A stretch of 64,000 nt of DNA from Eubacteriales bacterium (GTDB lineage Bacteria; Bacillota; Clostridia; Lachnospirales; Lachnospiraceae). Below, in pieces: positions 1 through 8,650 of this stretch. The notes beneath the pieces are model-generated. The model was not told the origin of the DNA. It worked only from the letters and a program-made list of their open reading frames with translations, and did not search any database. Position 1 is the stretch's first letter; each line of letters opens with the position of its first letter. The position numbers and the translations under genes were made by a program. The stretch covers positions 1 to 64,000 of the forward strand of contig JAUNGJ010000006.1 in assembly GCA_030524585.1 (NCBI GenBank), given 5' to 3'.

Positions 1-17
1 TTCCCGCTACTTGAGAG

Positions 18-42
18 AAGTCCGTGGATGCGGACTTTTTTT
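18..42 (+). terminator. Rho-independent terminator of a gene left of the window
   Basis: A 7-bp stem (AAGTCCG with CGGACTT) and 6-nt loop are followed by a run of T. It ends a transcript entering from the left; its gene lies outside the window. No gene is seen in 43-195. Confidence 0.8.
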
Positions 43-195
43 GATGCCTGAATTTCTGAACCTTGTATTTTTAATGATAAATGATATATCTTTAGAATTT
101 TGCATTGGATTACTGGTGATATGTCTGTCACAATTTTTTACTTACGGGGCAGAGCTTCAAAGAGATGTTGATGGACTTTTATAGGAGGAAAAGCT

Positions 196-408
196 ATGGG
201 GAAGATTGTTCTGAGGTTGGATCGTATGATGGTAGAGCGCAGAATGACATTAAACGAGCTTGCCGAAAAGGTAGGAATTTCAAATGTCAATCTGTCCAAA
301 ATAAAAAATAATCGTGTGACGGCCATTCGTTTCACAACTCTTGCTGCGATCTGTGAGGCCCTCGACTGTGAGGCGGGAGATATCCTTGAATATCAAAAGG
401 ATTCATAA
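196..408 (+). CDS. Small Cro/CI-type helix-turn-helix regulator
   Basis: A 70-residue protein that is almost entirely one DNA-binding domain. Residues about 16-66 read as the five-helix XRE fold (MTLNELAEKVGIS, then NLSKIKNNR and a C-terminal AICEALDCEAGDILEY), the layout of the short YozG-like Cro/CI family that binds DNA as a dimer without an effector domain. The start is set by AGGAGG about 7 bases upstream of ATG 196. It stands alone, followed by an independent promoter for ispF, so its target cannot be inferred from the neighbours. The function beyond DNA binding is unknown. Confidence 0.85.
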   Translation: MGKIVLRLDRMMVERRMTLNELAEKVGISNVNLSKIKNNRVTAIRFTTLAAICEALDCEAGDILEYQKDS

Positions 409-443
409 TGATAGGTCTTTTGTTTGTTCTTTAGGATTCTTTT

Positions 444-472
444 TTGACATGTATTATCCTCTTTGATATAAT
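444..472 (+). promoter_or_regulatory. SigA-type promoter for ispF
   Basis: Perfect TTGACA (444-449), 17-base spacer, perfect TATAAT (467-472). It lies 30 bases before the ispF start, which carries AGGAGG at 488-493. Confidence 0.9.
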
Positions 473-501
473 GAACCTGATTTTATTAGGAGGATTATGA
501 T

Positions 502-1053
502 ATGAGAATTGGCATGGGCTATGATGTGCATAGACTGGCAGAGGGCAGAGACCTAATCCTGGGAGGCGTGAAGATTCCTTATGAGAAAGGGCTTCTGGGA
601 CATTCGGACGCGGATGTGCTGATTCATGCGATTATGGACGCGCTTCTTGGGGCGGCCGCCCTGGGGGATATTGGCAGACATTTTCCGGATACAGATCCGG
701 CTTACAAAGGGATTTCCAGTATAAAGCTCCTTGAGCATGTAGGCATGCTTCTGGAGGATAAACTGTATGTGATTGGAAATATTGATGCAACGATTATTGC
801 GCAGCGGCCAAAGATGGCACCGCATATTCGGCAGATGCGGGAGAATATTGCGGAAGTTCTTCACATTGATTTGGACCAGATAAACATTAAAGCAACTACA
901 GAGGAAGGACTAGGTTTTACTGGGAGCGGCGAGGGAATATCCGCACAGGCAGTCGCATGCCTGGATACCATAGCAAATTACAGCTATGGAGTAGGACCGG
1001 ATATGAACAGGACCTGTGAAGGCTGCGGTGGATGCCCGAATGCGCAGAGGTGA
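502..1053 (+). CDS. ispF: 2-C-methyl-D-erythritol 2,4-cyclodiphosphate synthase with Cys-rich tail
   Basis: Cyclises CDP-methylerythritol 2-phosphate in the MEP isoprenoid pathway, releasing CMP. Metal ligands D8, H10 and H42 are present (GYDVHRL, then [11 protein letters not shown]), as is the signature [16 protein letters not shown] at 131-146. The family is normally about 155-160 residues; here the core ends near residue 158 and a tail of about 25 residues follows, holding C172, C175 and C178 as CxxCxxC. AGGAGG precedes ATG 502. The downstream GNAT gene starts 8 bases after the stop and is probably co-transcribed. Enzyme call is secure; the role of the tail is unknown. Confidence 0.97.
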   Translation: MRIGMGYDVHRLAEGRDLILGGVKIPYEKGLLGHSDADVLIHAIMDALLGAAALGDIGRHFPDTDPAYKGISSIKLLEHVGMLLEDKLYVIGNIDATIIAQRPKMAPHIRQMRENIAEVLHIDLDQINIKATTEEGLGFTGSGEGISAQAVACLDTIANYSYGVGPDMNRTCEGCGGCPNAQR

Positions 1054-1061
1054 GGAGCAGA

Positions 1062-2087
1062 ATGATGATAATTAGAAAGCTGGATATATCAGAGAATCCT
1101 ATGACCAGACCGCTTTATGAAGAAGTGTTTCACGAGGACAGTCGGGGATTTGTTGATTATTATTATACAGAGAAGACCAAAGACAGTCAGATTTATGTTG
1201 TGGAGGAAGCTGGCGGTATACAGGCGATGCTTCATCTGAATCTATATGAGCTAATGGTGAACGGCAGTAAAAAAGATATTAATTATATCGTGGCAGTAGC
1301 AACCAGAGAAAACTACCGGAAGCGTGGCTATATGGGCAGACTGCTTAAAAAAGCGCTCCGGGATATGTACAGAGAAGGGCAGTGCTTTACATTTCTGATG
1401 CCGGCGGCGGAAGCTATTTATACACCCTATGATTTCCGAACTGTATATGAGCAGAAGAGAAGCTACTGTCCAACAGAGAAAGAGACAGAGCTTTTTCTGG
1501 AAGACGGGGAAGGATGCAGGGTTTCTCCGGTCAGGGAGTCTGATCTGAAAGAGCTTGCAGAATGGGCAGGTGCAGTGCTTTCGTCCGGATATCAGGTATA
1601 TGCCTATCGGAGTGAGGCGTACTACCGGCGTTTGATGAAGGAATATGCAAGTGACGGGGCTTCGTTGATGCTGTACCGGAAGAATGGGACTATTGTAGAC
1701 TGCAGACCGTATGTGCCGGATGAAGAGCAGGGGGAGAATAAGCCAAAGATTATGGTTCGTATCGTGGATGTAAGAAGGATGCTGATGTCGGTACGGCTTA
1801 GGACGCTTGCTGCCGTCTGCTTTACCGTGACGGATCCGATTATTGAAGAAAACAATCGCTGCGTGGTTGTTACAGGAACGGAATTTTCCGGAGTGATGCT
1901 AATGGATGGCAGGCTGGAGAACAGTGAAGGAACCATTACGGTATCAGCCCTTGCGAGTCTGCTTTTCGGCGGGAAGTCTGTGGAAGAAACTGCTGCAGAA
2001 GAAGGCGTAGAGATGACGGACCGCATGAAGCAGGAGCTGGAGAAAATGATTCCCCTTTCCAGAATTTATCTGAATGAGACTGTATAA
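1062..2087 (+). CDS. GNAT family N-acetyltransferase, Eis-like
   Basis: About 341 residues. The N-terminal part carries a GNAT acetyl-CoA fold: the stretch NYIVAVATRENYRKRGYMGR has the R-x-x-G-x-G/A-like pyrophosphate loop (RKRGYMG). The remainder matches the layout of Eis-type proteins: a second degenerate GNAT region, then a C-terminal SCP2-like domain (about 230-340). Eis relatives acetylate amines, including aminoglycosides; the substrate here is not predictable. An upstream in-frame ATG at 1032 lies inside ispF; ATG 1062 (or 1065) is preferred because GAGGTGAGGAG sits just before it. Ends at a strong terminator. Confidence 0.85.
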   Translation: MMIIRKLDISENPMTRPLYEEVFHEDSRGFVDYYYTEKTKDSQIYVVEEAGGIQAMLHLNLYELMVNGSKKDINYIVAVATRENYRKRGYMGRLLKKALRDMYREGQCFTFLMPAAEAIYTPYDFRTVYEQKRSYCPTEKETELFLEDGEGCRVSPVRESDLKELAEWAGAVLSSGYQVYAYRSEAYYRRLMKEYASDGASLMLYRKNGTIVDCRPYVPDEEQGENKPKIMVRIVDVRRMLMSVRLRTLAAVCFTVTDPIIEENNRCVVVTGTEFSGVMLMDGRLENSEGTITVSALASLLFGGKSVEETAAEEGVEMTDRMKQELEKMIPLSRIYLNETV

Positions 2088-2090
2088 AAG

Positions 2091-2140
2091 AGGAGATGTG
2101 AATCTTATGAAATAATTAAGATTCGCGTCTCCTTTTCTTT
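2091..2140 (+). terminator. Terminator of the ispF-GNAT unit
   Basis: A 17-bp stem allowing G-T pairs (AGGAGATGTGAATCTTA with its partner at 2117-2133), 9-nt loop, then TTTTCTTT. Confidence 0.9.
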
Positions 2141-2276
2141 AGAAAATCTTTCGTTTTTCCAATCATATCTTTTAAGATTTCTACGTTATGATATATGATA
2201 GGAAATATGCTTTCGGAAAGAAGCCGGCAGGGGAGTATGAAGTCCGGTTTTAAAATAAACGGCGAGGGGGTAGAAT

Positions 2277-2744
2277 ATGAAAATTGCGATGGTGATGAAA
2301 AATGATTTGCCGCTTGCAGAAAGAGCTTTGCGGTCTGTAAAGTATTTGGCAGAGGAACTTCGGAAGCTGGGGCATGAAGTATGGATGTTTGAACCTGAGG
2401 AAGAGACATCCATGGAGGAGACATTTGAACGGACAAAATTTGATCTGATACATGTGCATCATCCTTTTCTGTTGGGAAGCGCAGCGGCAGTTAGCCGGCG
2501 TTATGATATTCCGCTTGTGTTTACCTGTTACGCAGGATGTGAAGAGTATATTCGGCAGCTGAGCGTCTCCAAGGGAAGAGTCGGGCATCAATGGCTGGAA
2601 AAATGTATCCGCAGGGCAGGCGTACATTGGCTTGTGGGATACCTGCGCCGATGGACTAAGGAGTGTGATTTGATCATAGTGCCTTACGGGGAGCTGCAAA
2701 GATATATGACAGAGAGAGGTCTGACAGAACCGGAAAAGCTTTAG
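2277..2744 (+). CDS. N-terminal half of a glycosyltransferase split by an in-frame TAG
   Basis: Residues 1-155 read as the acceptor-binding half of a GT4-type (GT-B fold) glycosyltransferase: KIAMVMKNDLPLAERA, then DLIHVHHPFLLG, a typical family signature. The frame stops at TAG 2742-2744 directly after TEPEKL; the next codons in the same frame (VIPAGLP) are exactly what a GT4 protein continues with. A good Shine-Dalgarno (GAGGGGG) precedes ATG 2277. A single CAG-to-TAG change would explain it. On its own this half should be inactive because it lacks the nucleotide-sugar site. Likely a fresh pseudogene, a sequencing error, or a suppressed stop. Confidence 0.75.
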   Translation: MKIAMVMKNDLPLAERALRSVKYLAEELRKLGHEVWMFEPEEETSMEETFERTKFDLIHVHHPFLLGSAAAVSRRYDIPLVFTCYAGCEEYIRQLSVSKGRVGHQWLEKCIRRAGVHWLVGYLRRWTKECDLIIVPYGELQRYMTERGLTEPEKL

Positions 2745-3434
2745 GTGATTCCGGCGGGACTTCCGGAGGAAGCTTATCTTGCAGATGAAAAGAGAAGCCG
2801 GAGAATCCGCAAAGCATTTGTGGGAGAAAAGAAGTATCTGATATGTACGGCAGTTCACCCGGAGGAGCAAAATTCGGATTTTCTGATTGACGCCATGGCA
2901 GCTCTGAAAAACCGTCTGGGAAACAGGTTTGTGCTGCTGTTTATTGGAGGTGACGGCGGGATGGAATCCTGTCTGAATCGTGCAGAAACATTGAGTATTA
3001 AGGAAAATATTGCATTTGCAGGAGAGGTGCCCTGCGAGCTGGTAAAGGATTATCTGTTTGCCAGTGATGTGTTTGTTTCTTCGTCCGACTTAGGAAGCGG
3101 CAGTGTGATTGAAGAAGCGATGGCAGCAGATATTCCGGTGGTGGCAACTGATACATGGGGAGTACGGGAAATTGTAAAAAATGGCTTTAATGGATATTTG
3201 ACGCCGGAGGATACGGATGTATTTGCAGAGAAGCTGTGGAGGCTGTTTTATGATGGAGGAAGATACTGGCGGTTGAAGGAAGGAGCATCAATGACTGCAG
3301 AAAGATATCATTTGAGTGCGGTTGCAAAGATGGTGGAAGCAGAGTATAGTTCTCTGTGCCGGAAAAGTGTATCGAAATATTATATCCCGGAACGGGGAAT
3401 GGTGATGAAAGCGTCTCTGGGAGGTAAGGGGTAA
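2745..3434 (+). CDS. C-terminal half of the split glycosyltransferase
   Basis: In the same frame as the upstream half, separated by one TAG codon. It holds the donor-sugar Rossmann domain of GT4 enzymes: TAVHPEEQNSDFLIDAM, FVLLFIGGDGGMESCL, then SSSDLGSGSVIEEAMAADIP, where the conserved E-x7-E region of the nucleotide-sugar site falls. Translation could in principle restart at GTG 2745 but no ribosome site precedes it. With the other half the protein would be about 385 residues, normal for the family. It ends 2 bases before the response regulator, so the whole set is probably one transcript. Sugar and acceptor are unknown; diacylglycerol glucosylation is one possibility. Confidence 0.75.
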   Translation: MIPAGLPEEAYLADEKRSRRIRKAFVGEKKYLICTAVHPEEQNSDFLIDAMAALKNRLGNRFVLLFIGGDGGMESCLNRAETLSIKENIAFAGEVPCELVKDYLFASDVFVSSSDLGSGSVIEEAMAADIPVVATDTWGVREIVKNGFNGYLTPEDTDVFAEKLWRLFYDGGRYWRLKEGASMTAERYHLSAVAKMVEAEYSSLCRKSVSKYYIPERGMVMKASLGGKG

Positions 3435-3436
3435 AC

Positions 3437-4150
3437 ATGGATGAGAAATTTAATCACGTTTTGATCGTGGAGGACGATAAAGAAATCAGAGAGGGACTGG
3501 AAATCTATCTGCAAAGCCAGGGATATCAGGTGTTTCAGGCGGCGGATGGGGTGGAAGGTCTGGAAATGATAGAGAAGGAGGAGATCCATCTGGCGATTGT
3601 GGATGTGATGATGCCGCGCATGGATGGCATTACGATGACAGTAAAGCTTCGGGAAAAGCATGATTTTCCGGTTATATTTTTGTCGGCTAAGTCAGAAGAT
3701 GTGGATAAAATACTGGGGCTTAATATGGGAGCCGATGACTATGTAACGAAGCCGTTCACACCTATGGAACTGCTTGCCAGAGTAAATTCACAGCTGCGAA
3801 GATACAGCCGGTTTATGAAGCAGCTTGGAAAACAGGAAAGGGCAGACCATATTCACGTGGTCGGCGGTCTGGAGATAAATGAGGAAACGGTGGAAGTGAC
3901 CGTGGACGGCGAGCTGGTGAAACTGACGCCGATTGAGTATAAGATTCTGCTGCTTCTTATGAAAAATCCGGGACGTGTTTTCTCGGCAGAAGAAATATAT
4001 GAACGTGTGTGGAATGAACGGGCGATCAATACGGATACCATCATGGTGCATGTCCGCAATATCCGTGAAAAGATTGAGATTAATCCGAAGGAACCGAAAT
4101 ATCTGAAGGTGGTGTGGGGAGTTGGATACAAAATTGAAAAACAGGCGTAA
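3437..4150 (+). CDS. OmpR-family response regulator
   Basis: A 237-residue two-domain regulator. The receiver domain (1-120) has the acidic pair D13/D14, phospho-acceptor D56 in IVDVMMPRMDG, switch S83 and K105 (VTKPF). The C-terminal winged helix (about 140-237) has the ELVKLTPIEYKILLLL entry and the VHVRNIREKIE recognition region of OmpR/PhoB proteins. GGAGGTAAGGGG lies just before ATG 3437. It overlaps the following histidine kinase by 29 bases, so the two are translationally coupled and form a cognate pair. Targets are unknown; the split glycosyltransferase immediately upstream is the nearest candidate. Confidence 0.95.
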   Translation: MDEKFNHVLIVEDDKEIREGLEIYLQSQGYQVFQAADGVEGLEMIEKEEIHLAIVDVMMPRMDGITMTVKLREKHDFPVIFLSAKSEDVDKILGLNMGADDYVTKPFTPMELLARVNSQLRRYSRFMKQLGKQERADHIHVVGGLEINEETVEVTVDGELVKLTPIEYKILLLLMKNPGRVFSAEEIYERVWNERAINTDTIMVHVRNIREKIEINPKEPKYLKVVWGVGYKIEKQA

Positions 4151-5663
4151 ATTATTTATTATTCTGTTAATTGCATTTCTGGCAGGGATTACAGAGATTT
4201 TGGTAAACATTTATTATACCAGCATGAACAGCGCGGCAAATGCGATACTGATCTTAATGGCGGCTGCGGCGGCCGGGGCATGGATCTTTCCTCTGGTACC
4301 CTCTTTTAAAACCGGGGATGAGAAGGTGTTTTCTGCTCCGCTTGAGATGGCGCTCATTGCAGGAGGTTTTGTGATTGGCTGGGGGCTGTCCGGGAATCTG
4401 CCCTGGTTTTTAACGTATGGATATGCGGATGCAATTGTTGCGCTTTATGTATTTGCTGGATTTGCGGTTATCTACTGGGCGTCGGGATGTCTAAGGCGTA
4501 TTCATGTAATGGGAGCTTCGCCTTATCTGAAGAAGCATTCCCTTCTCGTTAAATACAGCAAGGAGATTCCCAGGGTGTGCAGGAGCGTGGCGGAAGCCAT
4601 CAGAGAATGGGCGGGACGGCTGTACCATTCTTTTGAGGAAATTGATTTCAGCGAGAAAAGTAATAAGATTATACTCAAGGCCGTAGCGTTGAATTTTATA
4701 ATACTGACAGTGATAAGTGCTCTGTGGTTCTATGGGATTTTTGCACTGATGCTGTATTCGGTGGTTCTGTTTTGGATTCTCAGGAAGTATTATAATGACC
4801 TGCGAGAGAAATACGCGCTGCTTTTAAGTGTTACCAATCAGATGGCAGAGGGCAATCTAAAGGTAGAGATTACGGAGGAGCTGGGAGTGTTCAATCCCAT
4901 TAAGGAGGAGCTGCGCAGGATTCAGGAAGGGTATCAGAAAGCGGTGGAAAAGGAAGTGAAAAGCCAGCAGATGAAGACGGAGCTTATCACCAATGTGTCC
5001 CATGATCTGAAGACGCCGCTTACGGCAATCATTACCTATGTAAGCCTTTTAAAGGGCGAAAAGGATGAAAAAAAGAGGACGGAATATTTGGAGATACTGG
5101 AACACAAAGCCTTCCGTCTGAAGGCACTGATTGAAGATTTGTTTGAAATCAGCAAGGCGAGCAGTCAGAATGTGACGCTTAATATTGTAGATGTGGATGT
5201 GACAAATCTGTTTAAGCAGGTAAAGCTGGAGCTTGAGGAAAAGTTTGAGGAATCCAGGCTGGAATTTCGGTGCGCCTATCCGGAAGAGAAGCTGGTCTGC
5301 GGGTTGGACAGTCAGAAAACATACCGGATTTTTGAGAATCTGCTGAGCAATGTATCGAAATATGCCCTTGCCGGAACCAGAGTGTACGTGAAAATCTTTT
5401 GTGATAAAGAGGAAGCAGTGGTTCAGATTCTGAATATATCTGCGGAGGAGCTTACCGTAAAAGCGGAAGATCTTACAGAGCGGTTTGTCCGTGGAGATGT
5501 GTCCAGAAATACGGAGGGTTCCGGATTGGGACTTGCTATAGCCAAAAGCTTTACGGAGCTTCAAAAGGGAAACTTTCGGCTTAATATTGAAGGGGATTTA
5601 TTTAAGGTAGAAGTGCGGTTTCCGGTTCGGGGAAGCAGAGCCAAGATCCCGATGAATTCCTGA
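4122..5663 (+). CDS. Membrane sensor histidine kinase
   Basis: About 513 residues. Hydrophobic segments near 10-30, 40-60, 74-92, 100-118 and 185-220 give several membrane spans, followed by a short HAMP-like linker, a HisKA domain with phospho-acceptor H294 in NVSHDLKTPL, and a HATPase domain (N box near FENLLSNVSKYA, G box GSGLGLAIAKSF). The start is TTG at 4122 (or TTG 4134), inside the regulator's coding sequence, with AAGGTGGTG upstream. Polytopic N-terminal sensors of this kind often sense membrane or envelope state; the stimulus cannot be read from sequence. Confidence 0.93.
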   Translation: MDTKLKNRRKLFIILLIAFLAGITEILVNIYYTSMNSAANAILILMAAAAAGAWIFPLVPSFKTGDEKVFSAPLEMALIAGGFVIGWGLSGNLPWFLTYGYADAIVALYVFAGFAVIYWASGCLRRIHVMGASPYLKKHSLLVKYSKEIPRVCRSVAEAIREWAGRLYHSFEEIDFSEKSNKIILKAVALNFIILTVISALWFYGIFALMLYSVVLFWILRKYYNDLREKYALLLSVTNQMAEGNLKVEITEELGVFNPIKEELRRIQEGYQKAVEKEVKSQQMKTELITNVSHDLKTPLTAIITYVSLLKGEKDEKKRTEYLEILEHKAFRLKALIEDLFEISKASSQNVTLNIVDVDVTNLFKQVKLELEEKFEESRLEFRCAYPEEKLVCGLDSQKTYRIFENLLSNVSKYALAGTRVYVKIFCDKEEAVVQILNISAEELTVKAEDLTERFVRGDVSRNTEGSGLGLAIAKSFTELQKGNFRLNIEGDLFKVEVRFPVRGSRAKIPMNS

Positions 5664-5704
5664 AATGATTATCAGATGAATTTCTGAAACGGCTGTCAGG
5701 TGGG

Positions 5705-5733
5705 TTGACAAATCTGAAAAATTCGCATAATAT
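5705..5733 (+). promoter_or_regulatory. Promoter of the cysE-cysS operon
   Basis: TTGACA (5705-5710), 17-base spacer, TAATAT (5728-5733), immediately before the T-box leader. Confidence 0.85.
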
Positions 5734-5739
5734 AATTCT

Positions 5740-6023
5740 ATATCAAAAAAGACTTGGAACGAAAAGAGTAGGGAATGACTAAACTGCCAGAGAGAGACCG
5801 TCACCGGCTGAAAGCGGTCTTAAGGGAAGTGTTTCTGAAGTGCATTCGGGAGTCGATTCGGTGAAAGCCTGAGACAACTGCAACTAGCCGGATACGTAAG
5901 CGCACGTTACGCGCATGGAGTGGAGGAAGAACCGATACCGGAAGAGTGGAAGGAATATCCTCTATAAGAGTGGAACCGCGGAGTTATGCTTCGTCTCTTG
6001 AATTAAGAGACGGAGCATTTTTA
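5740..6023 (+). promoter_or_regulatory. T-box riboswitch, cysteine specifier
   Basis: A leader of about 280 bases with the conserved T-box sequence AGAGTGGAACCGCGG at 5967-5981 (antiterminator bulge that pairs with the uncharged tRNA 3' end) followed by a terminator at 5987-6022 (GTCTCTT/AAGAGAC stem, TTTTT). In Stem I the likely specifier codon is TGC at 5879-5881 (context caac-TGC-aac), matching tRNA-Cys. It sits before cysE and cysS, as expected: uncharged tRNA-Cys would let transcription continue. The specifier was picked by context, not by folding. Confidence 0.92.
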
Positions 6024-6108
6024 TGCCTTAGTATGCAGGAAGATGTGCCGGTGACGTATCTTCCGCATCGCGCAAAAAGGTTATTGTCATAGACAAGGAG
6101 AGAGCAGG

Positions 6109-6783
6109 ATGGGATTTTTGTCCTATATTAAAGAAGAAATTAACGTGATAAGAGAGCGTGACCCGGCAATCAAGTCGAATATGGAAGTATTTCTGTATCC
6201 CAGCTTTAAGGTGATCTTACGCTACCGCCTGGCCCATAAGCTATATTTGAAAAAGCATTATTTTCTGGCCAGATGGATTTCCCAACGGGCAGCCAGAAAG
6301 ACCGGGATTGAGATTCATCCGGGAGCGACGATTGGAAAAGGTCTGTTTATCGATCACGGAAGCGGTGTGATTATTGGAGAGACCGCTGAGCTTGGTGATA
6401 ATGTTACACTGTATCAGGGAGTTACTCTTGGCGGTACCGGCAAGGAGCAGGGAAAGCGCCATCCAACCCTTGGAGATAACGTGATGGTCAGTGCGGGAGC
6501 CAAGGTGCTGGGCTCTTTTACCATAGGAGAAAATTCTAAAATCGGTGCCGGTTCCGTGGTACTGAAGGAGGTTCCGCCAAACTGTACCGTTGTAGGCGTT
6601 CCTGGGCGGATCGTGAAGCGGGGAAATCAGAAGATTCCGCGCTCAGATATGGATCAGGTAAATCTTCCGGATCCGATCAGCAACGATATTATAGAGCTGC
6701 AGCGGGATAATGTGCGGATGCTGAAGCGGATCAGTGAGCTTGAGCAGACGATTAAGGCAATACAGAAGGCTGATGAGGAATAA
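6109..6783 (+). CDS. cysE: Serine O-acetyltransferase
   Basis: Converts L-serine and acetyl-CoA to O-acetylserine, the precursor for cysteine synthase. It is a left-handed beta-helix (hexapeptide repeat) enzyme: the core from about 65 to 180 includes [20 protein letters not shown], the catalytic-loop [16 protein letters not shown] and the end GVPGRIV. At 224 residues it is the short form found in Firmicutes, lacking the longer N-terminal helical domain of the E. coli enzyme. AAGGAGAG precedes ATG 6109. First gene after the cysteine T-box, 20 bases before cysS. Confidence 0.97.
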   Translation: MGFLSYIKEEINVIRERDPAIKSNMEVFLYPSFKVILRYRLAHKLYLKKHYFLARWISQRAARKTGIEIHPGATIGKGLFIDHGSGVIIGETAELGDNVTLYQGVTLGGTGKEQGKRHPTLGDNVMVSAGAKVLGSFTIGENSKIGAGSVVLKEVPPNCTVVGVPGRIVKRGNQKIPRSDMDQVNLPDPISNDIIELQRDNVRMLKRISELEQTIKAIQKADEE

Positions 6784-6803
6784 AAGAAAAGAGGAGAAAC
6801 AAA

Positions 6804-8210
6804 ATGAAGCTGTATAACACAATGACGAAAAGAAAAGAAGAATTTGTTCCGGTGGAGGAAGGAAAGGTTAAGATGTATGTCTGCGGACCTACAGTTTACA
6901 ATTTTATCCACATTGGAAATGCGAGACCAATGATTGTTTTCGACACGGTGCGCAGATATTTTGAGTATAAAGGATACGATGTGAATTTTGTATCTAATTT
7001 TACAGATGTGGATGACAAGATCATCAAAAAGGCGAATGAGGAAGGCGTGACTGCAGATGAGATTTCCAGCAGATTTATTGCGGAGTGCAAGAAGGATATG
7101 GAAGGCATGAATATCAAACCGGCGACAACACATCCGCTGGCAACCCAGGAGATCGACGGTATGCTTTCCATGATCGGTACGCTGATCGAGAAGGGTTATG
7201 CCTATGAAAAGAATGGAACCGTATATTTCCGCACCAGGAGATTTGAAGAATATGGTAAGCTGTCTCATAAGAATCTGGATGACTTACGCTCCGGTAACCG
7301 CGCACTGCTGGTAAGCGGTGAGGATGAAAAGGAAGATCCGCTGGATTTCGTATTGTGGAAACCGAAAAAGGAGGGAGAGCCCGCATGGGAGTCTCCGTGG
7401 AGTGACGGACGCCCGGGCTGGCATATTGAGTGCTCGGTTATGTCTAAGAAATATCTTGGAGAGCAGATTGACATTCACGCAGGCGGCGAGGACCTGGTAT
7501 TTCCGCATCATGAGAATGAGATTGCCCAGAGCGAGGCATGTAACGGAAAAGAATTTGCAAAATACTGGATGCACAATGCTTTCCTGAATATCGATAACCA
7601 TAAAATGAGCAAGTCTCTCGGCAATTTCCGTACGGTCCGTGAGATCAGCGAGCAGTATGATCTTCAGGTGCTTCGTTTCTTTATGCTGAGTGCACATTAC
7701 AGAAGCCCGCTGAATTTCAGCGCAGAGCTGATGGAGGCTTCCAAGAATGGTCTGGAGCGTATTGTGAATGCCGCAGATAATCTGAAGTACCTGACAGAGC
7801 ATGCAAAGGAAGAAGGCGCAACAGAGGCAGAAAAGGAGAGTCTGGCTAAGACGGCAGAGTTTGTGACGGCTTATGAGGCTGCCATGGATGATGATTTTAA
7901 TACGGCAGATGCGATTGCGGCAGTATTTGATCTGGTGAAATTTGCCAATACTACTGCAAATGCGGAGGGGTCTAAGGAGTATGCAAAGGCTCTTTATGAT
8001 CTGATCGTTAAACTGACCGATGTACTGGGACTTATCGTGGAGAAAAAGGAAGAGATTCTGGATGAAGAGATCGAGGCGCTGATCGCAGAACGTCAGGCGG
8101 CGAGAAAAGAGAAGAATTTTGCGAGAGCAGATGAGATTCGTGATGAGCTGGCAGCAAAGGGAATCGTGCTTCTGGATACCAGAGAAGGAGTAAAATGGAA
8201 AAAAGCATAG
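6804..8210 (+). CDS. cysS: Cysteinyl-tRNA synthetase
   Basis: Class Ia synthetase charging tRNA-Cys; 468 residues, normal length. Zinc and substrate-site residues C27, C210, H235 and E239 are in place ([22 protein letters not shown]). The HIGH motif is HIGN at 36-39 and the KMSKS loop is KMSKS at 267-271. The C-terminal helical domain carries the [22 protein letters not shown] anticodon-side region typical of CysRS. Controlled by the upstream cysteine T-box. Its last 16 bases overlap mrnC. Confidence 0.99.
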   Translation: MKLYNTMTKRKEEFVPVEEGKVKMYVCGPTVYNFIHIGNARPMIVFDTVRRYFEYKGYDVNFVSNFTDVDDKIIKKANEEGVTADEISSRFIAECKKDMEGMNIKPATTHPLATQEIDGMLSMIGTLIEKGYAYEKNGTVYFRTRRFEEYGKLSHKNLDDLRSGNRALLVSGEDEKEDPLDFVLWKPKKEGEPAWESPWSDGRPGWHIECSVMSKKYLGEQIDIHAGGEDLVFPHHENEIAQSEACNGKEFAKYWMHNAFLNIDNHKMSKSLGNFRTVREISEQYDLQVLRFFMLSAHYRSPLNFSAELMEASKNGLERIVNAADNLKYLTEHAKEEGATEAEKESLAKTAEFVTAYEAAMDDDFNTADAIAAVFDLVKFANTTANAEGSKEYAKALYDLIVKLTDVLGLIVEKKEEILDEEIEALIAERQAARKEKNFARADEIRDELAAKGIVLLDTREGVKWKKA

Positions 8211-8641
8211 GATGGGAATTTGATTCTTATATGCAGGAGCTGTTTCAGATGCAGGAGGTGGATATTAAATCATATTCACCTCTTGCTTTGGCGTATATCG
8301 GGGACTGCATTTTTGATCTTGTAATCAAGAGTCTGGTGCTGAATCAGGGCAACAGGCAGGTGCAGAAGCTTCATCACGATACCAGTGCCATTGTACAGGC
8401 GGCGTCCCAATCAAAGATGATGCGTGTGATTCAGGAAAAACTTACAGAAGAGGAGCATCAGGTTTATAAGAGAGGCAGGAACTCCAAAACCGTGACTCCG
8501 GCCAAGAATCAATCAGTGACAGATTACCGCAGGGCGACTGGATTTGAAGCGCTGATGGGGTATCTGTATCTGAAAAAGGAATACGGTCGTATGCTGGAGC
8601 TGATTAAGATGGGTCTGGATGGCTTAAAAGAGGATAATTAA
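8195..8641 (+). CDS. mrnC: Mini-ribonuclease III
   Basis: A 148-residue RNase III-like enzyme that lacks the double-stranded-RNA-binding domain. The catalytic signature is [19 protein letters not shown] near residues 29-47, with the aspartate in YIGD and a later glutamate in [12 protein letters not shown]. In Bacillus subtilis the homologue matures 23S rRNA, and it likewise lies right after cysS. AAGGAG precedes ATG 8195, inside the end of cysS, so translation is probably coupled. Confidence 0.95.
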   Translation: MEKSIGWEFDSYMQELFQMQEVDIKSYSPLALAYIGDCIFDLVIKSLVLNQGNRQVQKLHHDTSAIVQAASQSKMMRVIQEKLTEEEHQVYKRGRNSKTVTPAKNQSVTDYRRATGFEALMGYLYLKKEYGRMLELIKMGLDGLKEDN

Positions 8642-8650
8642 GGAGTTTGT

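Noticed and set aside
1032..1061. Earlier start for the GNAT gene
   Set aside because: Overlaps ispF and lies before the ribosome site.
2742..2744. TAG as a programmed recoding site (such as pyrrolysine)
   Set aside because: No PYLIS-like structure or pyl genes seen; a single nonsense change is simpler. Kept as a possibility in the finding only.
5049..5564. 171-codon open frame opposite the kinase gene
   Set aside because: Lies within the conserved HATPase coding region on the opposite strand.
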